Below the pieces are notes generated by a model. The model was given only the letters and a program-made list of their open reading frames with translations, was not told where the DNA came from and did not search any database. From positions 50,902,001-50,966,000 of the forward strand of contig CM060733.1 in the NCBI GenBank assembly GCA_030704615.1: DNA of 64,000 nucleotides, in the 5' to 3' direction. The translations under genes and the position numbers were made by a program. This DNA is from Takakia lepidozioides (lineage: Eukaryota; Streptophyta; Takakiopsida; Takakiales; Takakiaceae). This document shows, one piece after another, positions 12,768 to 22,661 of the stretch (positions within the stretch are counted from its first letter, which is position 1; each line of letters starts with the position of its first letter).

Positions 12768-14291
12768 ATGACAGCTACTTGTCTAAGATGGTCTCTCTTG
12801 GCTCTCCTAGCACTCCATGTTTCAGTGGCTTATGCAAATGACGATATGGGGGATTTGGGTGAAGGGGTCGTGGCAGGTCGGGGCTCTCAGCTGTTGCCCA
12901 GCTCACGCCGCTTGTTAGGTGATCATAATCCTCAGGTGCTGCAGGTTGTTCTAGCGGACGCCTATAACAATTATACAGGTACTTTCCTGTATTCTCACTC
13001 TGTGTATTTGCATTTGAGTTAATGATCCGAGGCAACTACACATGTCACTCTCACATTTTATCTCATATACACGCTCGAGCGGGATCGTTTGCAACGAGCT
13101 GATGTTTCTTTCTCATTAAAACTATGCGGTCCAGTTTACAAAGATATAAGTGGTGATAAATATGAAAACTCGATCTCACTGTTGCATCCAAAAATTCTTA
13201 GATGAGCACGAACATGTACCTAACTTTAAGTATTTGTGGACTTTCCCCAGTGACCACTTGCGATGGCAGTAATCACAGTCGATTCCTCCCAGGACCGGAC
13301 ATTGCCTCAGTCGCAACTTCGCAATTCGACCCTTCACTATGTGGACAGTGCATGAAAGTGACATGTTTGAGTGGAACACGGGCTGACTCCCCTCACTGCA
13401 ATAGACAGACTCCTTCGGTGGTTGTCATTATTCTGGACGAGTGTGCTGACGACTGTGGTGGAAATCTTTTTGAGCTGTCGCTACCTGCTTTTGAGAAAAT
13501 TGCTGACCCAGATGCTGGTAGCTACAAAGTCATATATGAGAGGTAACTTCCACTACTCACTATACTAGTGTTCAATCCTTTCAATCTATGCAACGTATCA
13601 TCTTGCATATCCAAGCTTCCTATTCACGTACGTAATTGATTGAGACCTGATTGTGGACACATGAACATGGAGCTTGTGATCTATAATTTTTTAGTTGGCC
13701 ACGACGTTAGACCAGTGATCGCTGATATTTTAGCAACACAAGTAGTCATTAATGTGATAGTTGTCAAGCATCAGTACTGCTATTTTCTGCAAGTTACTCA
13801 AACTGTAGATGATCTATATTAGACATTTTTTGTAACCCTCTACGGCCCGGCCCACTGGGACCAACATACTGTGAGTGAAACTGATCGCTTCTATTCCAAG
13901 ACATGCCTGGGAATGAAACCTACCCTTTCAAGTTATGGGGTGCATAAGGAAGTTGGGAAGAGACGTCGAGGAGTTGGAGGACTGCAGTCTTCTCGGCTAT
14001 AGCCGAAGACAGTTTAAGATCACGGGTACCATCACATTTAAGTTCAGTGAACCTGAAGCAAGCTTCTTCTTTTTTTTGGTGGGGGGGAAGCATTTAACTT
14101 TAAGTTGGAACACCAAATTAGAGTCAATACTAACTAACTGTTTCAGACACTAACTGAAAGTGCAAGTGGGCAGGGCCCTAAGCACTACTCCTCTCTAAGT
14201 TGTTCAATTCAAGCTGCTGATCTAACTACTTTCGTGGTTCTCTCTATGTTCTGCTCACAGTGTCGCTTGCCCGAATGCCACTGGACAGTAA
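12768..14291 (+). CDS. secreted expansin/EG45-like double-psi beta-barrel protein
   Basis: Three exons: 12768-12978, 13251-13542 and 14261-14291. The first encodes a signal peptide (SLLALLALHVSVAYA core) and a short linker. The second carries the DPBB/RlpA-like domain: FDPSLCGQCMKVTC, then VVVIILDECADDCGG, then FELSLPAFEKIADPDAG and a YKVIYE strand, as in EG45-like, plant natriuretic peptide and expansin domain 1 proteins. The third, tiny exon adds VACPNATGQ and a TAA, restoring the usual Y-E-x-V-x-C ending. The TAA overlaps a possible GTAAGT donor, so a further downstream exon, perhaps a carbohydrate-binding domain, cannot be excluded. As read, the product is about 177 residues with a single domain, so closer to EG45/PNP than to a two-domain expansin. 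Likely apoplastic, acting on or within the cell wall. Confidence 0.75.
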
Positions 14292-16090
14292 GTCCCCTGC
14301 ACTAGAAGTCTTGAATCGGCCAGCAATATTACCAAGATCAGCTCTGCTGCATGTCTGTGAAGCTCCAAACCACAATCCGAGCCAAGCCGCAACATTCATC
14401 TATAAGCCGAGTAAATCTGGTGGGGACTGATCAGGCTTGAAGCTCAACTTTCAAATTATTCAACGATTGTTCCGAGTTCTGGATCGAAGTTGTGAGCCAT
14501 AAGCTACAGATTGACGTTTTTCTTAGCTCGGTTTACAGATTCATGTGCATGACATAATAATGATCCGGTTGATGAAATTCTATAATAAACCGCATCTTCA
14601 TTGCAGACATTTAAGACCTTCCATAAAAAGCAACAGACATTTTAGTCAGACATTTTATTTCTATTTTTATTTTTTATTTTTTTATTTTTTTGAAGAACAG
14701 GGACAAAGGCCCTGGAAATTTATTAAAGGATGGATGAAGGTACAATGAAGTGGAAAAATAAACCACCCTGGGGCCGTGAAGGCTTACTCGTAACCTAATT
14801 TTTCAATGCCATCCAGTTCCATGGTATTAGAATATTCAAAACAATTAATATCCGTTGGTTATCAAAGTGTGATCGGCCATTCGTATTCCAATTGTAAAAC
14901 CAGCCCCTTACCAATCCGGTTATAAATAATTTAATTCAATTTATTAAACAACAAATGGTGGAATTTAATTGGAAGTGGTAGCCAGAGCATTGGTCCTATT
15001 TATAAGCATACATGATTTCCCAAGGGAAATAAAGTTTCAGTTGCTAATAAAGCCCTTTGCATTGTACGTATGCATATATTGTAGATATATGTAAAATCAA
15101 GAGAAATCAATTAGGAAGATCGGTTTACAGTCTCATTGTCCAACATGGCCAAATCTGCAATGCGGAGATTCTTCTCATCCATCATGTTAGGTATATAAAA
15201 ATGTCTTGATCAAGGAAGGACAAGGTAGTGGGGCCTTGGGGCTGTATCAACATTGGTTGATACTATACCATGTGCATGGTCCTTGCTTTTACGGAGTATT
15301 GCGGTTGTCAAATATACCAGCCTAAATAGGGTATTGACCTAGGTATTGCAAGTGGGTTCTGGTTCTTAATCTTAGTATTACAAAAGTAGATACCAGCTTG
15401 GTTGGTAGATATGCGGCCAAGCTCTATATACCAGTCCAACACTGAACGGATCGCCCAAACTATTTTTTGCATTAAAGTAGTTGTGGACACACAAGCCTTA
15501 ACATTGTCACTATGATACTACCTACCCAAGAAAGAGAAGACTCCGGAGCCGGCCGTAACTAAGAGCCACTTCGCCTCACCACTAGTGCCTCTTTCGGGGG
15601 TGGGCCCTACCCCACCTGAATTATCTTCCACCCTATGAGCATCCAACACATGGCCAATTCGTTAGGACACATGGCCGCCTTACAAGTGGTTGAGGTTTGA
15701 AAGCCACATTATAGGTGTATGCTGGATGTCACCCATTATGGCCACTCAAGCTATAAAAAAATGGACTTCTATGTGCATGTTGTGCAACAAGAATCATTGA
15801 AAGCCTGGAACAGTGTCTTATACACTATCATGCTCCAGTCACTATATGGCCTCACTATATGGCCTCTTGTCAAAAACTTCTACTTTAACTGGAACCTAGA
15901 CGTCTCTTGACCCATGTCAAAGATGTCAACTATGATCCCAATACCAAATCCACAGCGATTACCTGCCCTTTCTTCAAAACAATTGAAACTGGAACCCAGA
16001 CGTCTCTTGACCCACATACTTTGTGGCATCTTTGGAAGGCACGATGCACCATAACCTTCTCCGGGGAAACAACATCTACATCTACTCTAC
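14292..16090. other. intergenic, AT-rich, with dispersed repeat fragments
   Basis: No gene is recognised. A short block at 15890-15920 (GGAACCTAGACGTCTCTTG) recurs almost identically at 15990-16018, about 100 bases away, as a local direct duplication. The T-rich stretch at 14650-14690 leads into a dispersed repeat listed separately. Confidence 0.45.
14641..14800. repeat. dispersed repeat shared with 59405-59550
   Basis: A T-rich run is followed by an imperfect match to the block at 59405-59550. Both contain a GGGACAAAGGCCC / GGGACGGAGGCCC element, an AATTTATTAAA-like stretch and the near-identical string TGGGGCCGTGAAGGCTTACT. The class of element cannot be told from two fragments. Confidence 0.55.
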
Positions 16091-16530
16091 TTAGAGCATC
16101 TCCAATAGTGTCCCGCCATCGGCCCCGCCAAGCTGCCCATGGCGGGGAGTTTGGCGGAAGGACGTCCACCGGGGTCACGCTTAATCCAGCGCCAAGGTAG
16201 GCTGGCCAATCTGCGGAAGCCACGTGGTGGCTCCAGGCTGCGCCACACCAGCTATTCCTATCCCCAAAAGCAAGAGCGCGTTCTTCATAACTCTGCGCGA
16301 TGTGCACGCACCCGACTTGCTCCCCAGTCCTTGGGCATGCACGTGCACACTTGGCGGAGGTTTGGAGAGGTACGCCAAAGATGTAAAATATGGCGTACCC
16401 CCTACCCTTGGCGTAGGTCCCTCCGCGCCAAATAGAGTGTTGGCAGGGTATGGTGGGTCACGATCCGGAAAACGCCATGCCAAAATGGCGTTGGAAATGG
16501 CATGGCGTACCTACGTTGGGGGTGCTCTTA
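16091..16530. mobile_element. PIF/Harbinger-like MITE
   Basis: The 434-base element at 16094-16527 begins GAGCATCTCCAATAG and ends in the imperfect inverse (GAGCACCCCCAACG on the minus strand). It is flanked on both sides by TTA, a 3-bp target duplication of the kind PIF/Harbinger elements make. The interior is GC-rich, full of short inverted GGCGTAC/CCAAGG motifs, and has no transposase. The ORFs inside are chance. Confidence 0.75.
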
Positions 16531-17241
16531 CTTGCTTTTTTTATGATCTTGGTACTAAATCCAGAAAGGCCTGGGCAAAACTTTGTGCAAATATCAAGCG
16601 GAACCCTCAAATCGCAGCAGCCAGCCATGATACATTCCGCTCCACCTGGGGGAATCAGGGCCTCATCTGCTATAGTGAATCACCAGACTCCTGCATCTGG
16701 ACCGACTTGCCACCACCCTCTTGGACAGGACTTCATGCAACACTCCGCCGCGTCCCCCGAGTTCGAACATGTCATTAATTGGAAACATTTCCACAAAAGC
16801 CTCGCGGCTTCACTATACATAGGGATCAGTCCTACCTTGAGTAGGCATTCTTTTTTTGGCAAAAAAAAAGTTGGCCTGCGACACCCCTATGCAAGGTAGA
16901 GACAAGTCGTATCTCCTAGCTTGGCACAAAGGGCTAGCAAAGCAACATATAGACCAAAACAAAAGGGAGGTAAATGGAGGTTTCATTCAAGTGTCACCTG
17001 CTAAACATGAACCCGTGAAAAGAATGGATAGTCACTTCTCATGAGACAGCAATGGATATCACGTCCACAATGGTAAAATCTAGCCAACGAGCTCAAGTCA
17101 CAGTTCTTATGTTCAAATGTTCGTGCATCGTCTCTCCAAGGTTGTGCATCATCTGAAGTATGCAGTAGCCCCAGCTGACCTCACATCAAAAAACTTGTCT
17201 CAAGTGTACTGCCATGTTTATAGACTTTGAACATTGAAGGC
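16531..17241. other. intergenic stretch before element A
   Basis: About 700 bases flanking the 5' end of element A. No coding or repeat identity is recognised. Confidence 0.4.
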
Positions 17242-17247
17242 TTGGAA

Positions 17248-17749
17248 TGTCACGACCCTTTGCCTTGAGGGCAGGGGGTCGGGACACAAGAGGGGCTGCC
17301 CCTGTGGTGGGGGCAGTTGCAACAATAGGTACGGGGGCTGAAGCACCATTGAGTGCCTTGGGCACTCAAGGAGGCGGAGGCGCTCACTAGGCGGAGCCCC
17401 GCACACCGGGTTGCGGTGGGAGTGGTTCCACGAGGGGTGGTGGTAGCTTAGTGGGTCTTAGTGGGGGTGGCATAGGACTCACCATGGGGCAGAGACCTTG
17501 TGGTGGGAGTCATGGGGAGTCTTGGGACTCATCACAGTCCAATGGGGCCGTGGTGGGTGGGCGTGGACTCACCGCGACTCATCACCGAGAATCAAGGGTC
17601 TTGTGGAGGAGCAAATGGGGACCGTTATGTCCCGGTGAGCAGCCAAAGCTCCGAGTTGGCCCGGCAGCCAGTTTGGGAGTTAGGCGCGGGCATCAAAGCG
17701 TCAAGTAACTATGACATGAAGGGGAGCTTACCGAAGTGAGGTGCGCGAT
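17248..17749 (+). repeat. element A 5' LTR (internally deleted)
   Basis: About 500 bases, matching the 3' LTR at 37731-38447 over the start (TGTCACGACCC versus TGTCGCGGCCC) and the end (GAAGTGAGGTGCGCGA). Relative to the 3' LTR it lacks about 215 bases after GGGTCTT, a segment that contains the ATATATAGGGAG promoter-like stretch. Confidence 0.85.
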
Positions 17750-17752
17750 GCT

Positions 17753-17764
17753 TGGTATCAGAGC
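17753..17764 (+). promoter_or_regulatory. element A primer-binding site (tRNA-iMet)
   Basis: TGGTATCAGAGC lies immediately inside the 5' LTR. This is the classic plant LTR-retrotransposon primer site, complementary to the 3' end of initiator methionine tRNA. Confidence 0.9.
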
Positions 17765-18205
17765 TTAGAGTTCAGTACGCGATCGTACTTGAGATCGGCC
17801 TCATCATGGGGTCGGGCAAGACAAAGCGAAAGCGGAACGGCCTGAAAGATGATGATCCTGGTGAGCCCGGTGGAGGCAACGTGTCACCGAAGCGGCAATT
17901 GGAAGAGGCGATTTATGCTTCTGAAAGCGAGGCCGCTCAAGAATAGGAGGAATCTGGGAAGTCGGAGACCGAGGACTTCCCGGAGGCTCCGGCAGATCAA
18001 CAGATGTCTCCCATGCCAGCAGCCTTTTGGGAAGGGTTGTTGGCGCAGTTTGGCGGGACGTTGAAAGACGTGATGAGAGCGGCTAATGCCACTTCCACTA
18101 AGGCAAAGTTTAAGGTGAAGCCTAAGGAACCCGGCACCTTCGAGGGCGTCCGAAATCGGAAGGCACTCAACACCTAGCTCTTGGAGCTGGAGCAGTACTT
18201 CCGGG

Positions 18206-21179
18206 CACTACAACAGATTCCAGCTTTACCGTCTGTGACATTTGCCCAGTCGTAGCATATATGTCTACAAAATGCAAGGGGGCAGTCCTAGTTGCCATTT
18301 GTGACCATCAGAAGTCGTATATGCCATCTCGTTCCTCCGCCACGTCAGGATCTGCGGTCAAACACGTTTGACCAGATAGGGGAAGATGGTAGATAAGACT
18401 AGGAGTCATGGCCAAAACTGCAACAGGATGACGTGGGCGTGGGAATGTATGACTGCCAGTATTCACAACTTGCACGTGGCGATTGCCGGTTGCCCAAGGA
18501 GTGTGTACGTGGACGATGCAAACATAAATGGATGAAACATATGTAGGATGTGATTGCAAATGACGACGTGTCAACATATCATTGCTCGCGGGCACTAAGC
18601 CACACCCTAAATGAATGGATGAATGAATGATTAGGATGAATTAGGACGAGTGAACTAGGATGAATTAGGATGAATGTGCTCGAATTTAAGGTTGCAGTGT
18701 TAAGTATGAGGATAATAAGTAGTAAAAATATTTAACTATTGTTTCACTGACCCAACAGATTAACAATAAAACTAATCGACTGCTGGTTAAGGTTAGTGAA
18801 ACAAAACAACTGTATTATCTCAACGAATGATACACAAATGCCTTGCTGGCAACTATCGGATTAATGTATCAAACATAACTTTTGTGCACTGGATGAACGT
18901 ATGAATGAATGATACAACAAACGCCTTGCTGGCAACTATTGGATGAACGTATGAACGAATGATAATGCAAACGCTGAGCTGACAGCAATCGGATGAACTG
19001 ACAGTGAAACTCATTTAAAGAATTATTTTGGATGAATGGATGAAATTAAAATGGCCAAAAGATGGAAAAACAAATGAATGGATGGATGTATTGATGGAAA
19101 ACCCAAAATCCATCCATCTATCGAGGATCTAATTTACATTAGAAAAATTCTATAGATTTTTGGCCAGGTCCAAAAAACTAAAACCCCTTTCCCCTTTCTG
19201 CAGCTATCCCCCCAAAAACTGCATCAAACGAAGCTCATTTGACAAAAATATGACCAACCAGGCTCTTTAAACATAACACCCTTTAAAAAAAATAAACAAA
19301 TACAAGGGAAAATGTATTTTCAATAACTTGTCTTGGCTCCCTGTTCCCTGGTTCCCTAAGAATTCCCTGGACTCATGCCTGGCTCATATCTGAAAAATAA
19401 CGATCTTAGATTCTTAACTCAATCGCTCCACAGTGGAATTACCATGATAAAGGTAATGTCTTATCATCCATCCAGTCATGAGTAGAGGGGACTTAGCGTT
19501 TTTTTGTCTCCCCTGCCATCTGTTTGTTTTCTTTGTGTCGAGTTTGATCGTGAGAGACGACAAACAGGACAGAGCTGTGTTTGCTTTCTTTTAGTGTCGA
19601 GTCTGATCATGAGAGATGTCGAACAAGACGGAGCTATGTTTGTTTTGTTTTAGGGTCGAGTCTGATCATGAGAGACGACGAGCGGAGCTGGTGGGATAGG
19701 GGGCAGACAGGGACTCAAACCCTAGAATCGGGGCATGAAGAAATCCGTCCTGTGCGAAATCATTTCCAACTCGGCATGATGCGAGGCCTCTCGTATGAGC
19801 CAAGCGAGAGGATAGGGCCTTGCGTATGGGGTGGGTGTGCAGGAGGGTATGTCTTGTGCAAATGTGTGAATTTTGCTTTGTTTGCCCTTGTTTTCTCTCA
19901 CTAAAGTCGGAAGCAGGTTTGCTCGTCTTGGTTTCAGTAAAGGAGTTGGGTTGTCATCCGTTCGAAGCGAGGCGTTGGGTTGTCAGCCGTCATTGGCAGC
20001 CGTTCGAAGCAAGGCGAGGATGTATGCGTGATGTGTGCAGAGGCTGGGATAGCTGAAGGAGCAGGGATAGAGTGTGGGTCCAGATTCATCCAATATGGCA
20101 GGATATCAAGCACGATATTATCTGTGATTCCCAGCGGATCAGAGCTACAAGAAACCTGGGCACCTTCTTCTTCGACCTATTTTAGCTTGTGTTGCCCTCT
20201 CTCCAGACTTGGCCCTAAGATGCATATTGAATGCTGTAAGTTAGCTCGATGCTTGTTGATAAGTAGGGTTGGGGGTGTCTCCAGATTACCTATGATTCAT
20301 TGTGGAAGGATAGCTAAAAGAAACCTGCATGGATAGATGGTCAACTGGAAGCCGCAGCAGCAGCGGCACAATTGATAAAATCAAACACTACTAATGAAGG
20401 TAGTGGATTGCTGAATTTCGAGAGATGTCAGTGTATGCATCTTCTGCTCAAGCCTTTGGAAGTCTACATAGACTTTGTAACTTTGTGCATTTTTGTAGCA
20501 GCACCGGATTAGATTATGGAACGGATCTTTGAACATTAAGTCACGTTGTATTTGAATCGATGTTCCAATTTCAAATGTGCTTTCATGTTTCAATGGTGTT
20601 TTCGTGTGCTTTCAATGGTGCTTTCATGTTTCAATGCTGCTAGAGTTAGGCCCATGACTACGGTCATGTACACGACTACCTCCCATCCACAGAGCCTCTG
20701 CCACGTGCCACTTTCACCCCTCGTATTCGCCCATACTCGTGCCACGTGCAGTATCTAGAGTGCGCCATGGAAGTCATATGCTCCAGTCATAACGACCACC
20801 CCCATCCTGCATAATTTGATTCCACGTGTTATGTCCAGTCTTCTCCACGTGTTGTCCTAGGGTTAATCTGCGGAAGTCATATGCCAGTCGTAAAGACCCT
20901 GTCGCCGTCCCTTTGACGTGACACGTGGCATATCCCTTCCGTTCCACGTGAAGCTGACATGGATTCGTAGTCATTTACTACGGTCTTATCAATGACTATG
21001 ATTAGGCGTCCCCGTTGTCACGTCATCAGTGAGCTCCACGACTGGCAGATACGACTCTATGGCGCTTACGACTCATTTGTCACAACTGACTGGGTTTATC
21101 TGACTAGGCAGTTATGCAGTCATAAAAGGCTGATACGAATGGAAAATAATAGACGTAAAAGCCGGATTTTGTTGTAGTG
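18206..21179. mobile_element. CACTA transposon copy 1, non-autonomous
   Basis: The 2974-base element starts CACTACAACAGATTCC and ends with the inverse ending TTGTAGTG. It is flanked by GGG on both sides (18203-18205 and 21180-21182), the 3-bp duplication typical of CACTA/En-Spm elements. Removing it restores the element A gag frame. Subterminal regions carry repeated GGATGAATTAGGATGA motifs at the left and CCACGTG-type motifs at the right. No transposase is visible. It is closely related to the copy at 49818-54055 but differs inside, with a 340-base segment at about 19122-19465 absent from that copy. Confidence 0.9.
19122..19465. repeat. segment within CACTA copy 1, related to the leader of element B
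   Basis: This segment is absent from CACTA copy 2 at the equivalent point (near 50660). About 150 bases of it (19136-19290) resemble 31357-31510, including the identical string CTTTCTGCAGCTATCCCCCC. It may be part of another mobile element that was inserted in both places. Confidence 0.55.
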
Positions 21180-21865
21180 GGGCGGCCAAGTTGAGTGACG
21201 AGGATCGGGTGGAAGTGGCTCCCACCTATTTGAAGGGCTATGCTCAACAATGGTGGCAAAAACGCCTTCATGACCAAGGTCTAAACCCAGAAACCTTGAG
21301 CTAGAGTGGGTTCAAGGAACTTATGAAAAGACAGTTTGTGCCCCTCAATGCGTCCTGGCTCGCCCGGGACAAGATGAGCAATTTGAAGCAAATGGATGAC
21401 ATTCGGGGATATATTCAGGCTTTCAATGTGCTGTTGCTCGAAGTCGCGGATATGGCAGAACCAGAAATGGTCTTCAATTTTGTGGCAAGACTGGTCCCAT
21501 GGGCCAGGCGGAAGTTGGAGGAGAAGCCACCTAAGACTTTGAACGAGGCAATTGAAAGGGCTGAATGTTTTTCGGATGTCCCTAGGGGCAAAAGACAAGG
21601 CCGCATGGAGCTGAACCACAAGGCGGGAAGGTGACCCCTTCCGACCGGAAAAAAAGTGGGATATGCCACGCGGCGACAATGGCACATAGAAATTGAAGGG
21701 AGGGCCTTCACACGTCAAAGCGGCACTCGGTGCTCCGAAAAGAAAATCAGGTGCGGCGGCTTATGGCGGACAGAAAGCGACCTTCAATGGAGTGTGCTTT
21801 AATTGCGGGGAGCCTGGGCATATGGCCAAGAAGTGCGCGAAACCCTGACAATTGAATATGACTCG

Positions 21866-21952
21866 TGTCGTGCGCATACATATCGCTACACAACTACATC
21901 GCTGTCCAAACCACACCACACATATATGCACAATAAAGTAGTCTGCCACAAT
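21866..21952 (-). repeat. element B repeat B2
   Basis: Identical to B1, and forms the outer 3' edge of element B next to the ACTCG target sequence. It has no counterpart at the 5' end of the element. Confidence 0.85.
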
Positions 21953-21960
21953 GGGAGGAT

Positions 21961-22314
21961 TGATAAACAAAGCTAAAAAGGACATACACTTCCAACACAA
22001 GAAATATAAAATCCATCGCTATCACTCATTGAAACTGAAGTCGAGCCAGGGGCACCCCAAGCTATGGGGACTCCACCCCACAACAACCTGTATCCCTACA
22101 TAAGCACACTAAAACCTAAACACATGCAGGAGCTCGGTCGCGCAGGCTCAACTCGAGAGAGATGAGCCACGCGACTGCCGCTCTCGTGAAGATAAGATTC
22201 AGGTGTCAAACTAAACTTGACACCTGATTTAACACTTGACCTAAATCCAAGTGTTAAATACAAATAACTAGTTTTATTCTAGTTGTTTTCACACTGTGCT
22301 TATTTAACTTGACA
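21961..22314 (-). repeat. element B terminal repeat A2
   Basis: 354 bases, differing from A1 at one position and by 3 nt. It lies between the two copies of the 87-base B repeat, separated by GC on one side and GGGAGGAT on the other. Confidence 0.85.
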
Positions 22315-22316
22315 GC

Positions 22317-22403
22317 TGTCGTGCGCATACATATCGCTACACAACTACATCGCTGTCCAAACCACACCACACATATATGCACAATAAAGTAGTCTGCCAC
22401 AAT
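22317..22403 (-). repeat. element B repeat B1
   Basis: 87 bases (plus strand TGTCGTGCGCATAC...CTGCCACAAT), identical to 21866-21952. On the element strand it directly follows a purine tract CTAGGGGGGCG, the expected place for the start of a U3 region. Confidence 0.85.
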
Positions 22404-22414
22404 CGCCCCCCTAG
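22404..22414 (-). promoter_or_regulatory. element B polypurine tract
   Basis: On the element strand, CTAGGGGGGCG lies between the end of pol and repeat B1. It is the likely plus-strand primer for reverse transcription and implies that B1, not A2, marks the start of the 3' terminal repeat. Confidence 0.65.
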
Positions 22415-22661
22415 CTGGTGGATAGGTCCCTCTAACTCCAGATAGCTACAAGATGTAATAGCCACAGCCGTACTAAGTCCTCTATCACTGTCCCTATTGT
22501 ACTCAAACTCTATAGACCAAGAGGCCGGGTACAAGAGTAGCCCCATCGTTAGTCGCCGTCTTGCAATCTGTGAACTTGAGCCAGGACCTCGTGTGTTCAA
22601 GGTCTCCTAGTAGCTGGGCCTTGCGTTTCTTGTTAGCCTTCCATGGTTGTATCCACTCCCA

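Larger units (their letters stand above)
17806..21850 (+). pseudogene. element A gag, disrupted
   Basis: Gag begins at the ATG at 17806 (MGSGKTKRKR). It runs to 18205 with in-frame stops at 17944 and 18175, is interrupted by the CACTA insertion, and resumes at 21183. The joined frame reads across LELEQYFRA into AKLSDEDRVEV, then GYAQQWWQKRL and FKELMKRQFVP, typical Ty3/gypsy capsid motifs. Another stop follows QGLNPETLS. After a frame change a CCHC knuckle (CFNCGEPGHMAKKC) lies at about 21795-21840. The gene is dead in this copy. Confidence 0.85.

Noticed and set aside
16139-16899. Overlapping ORFs of 98-184 codons in several frames around the MITE
   Set aside because: They lie in GC-rich MITE sequence or its edge, overlap on both strands and match no protein family.
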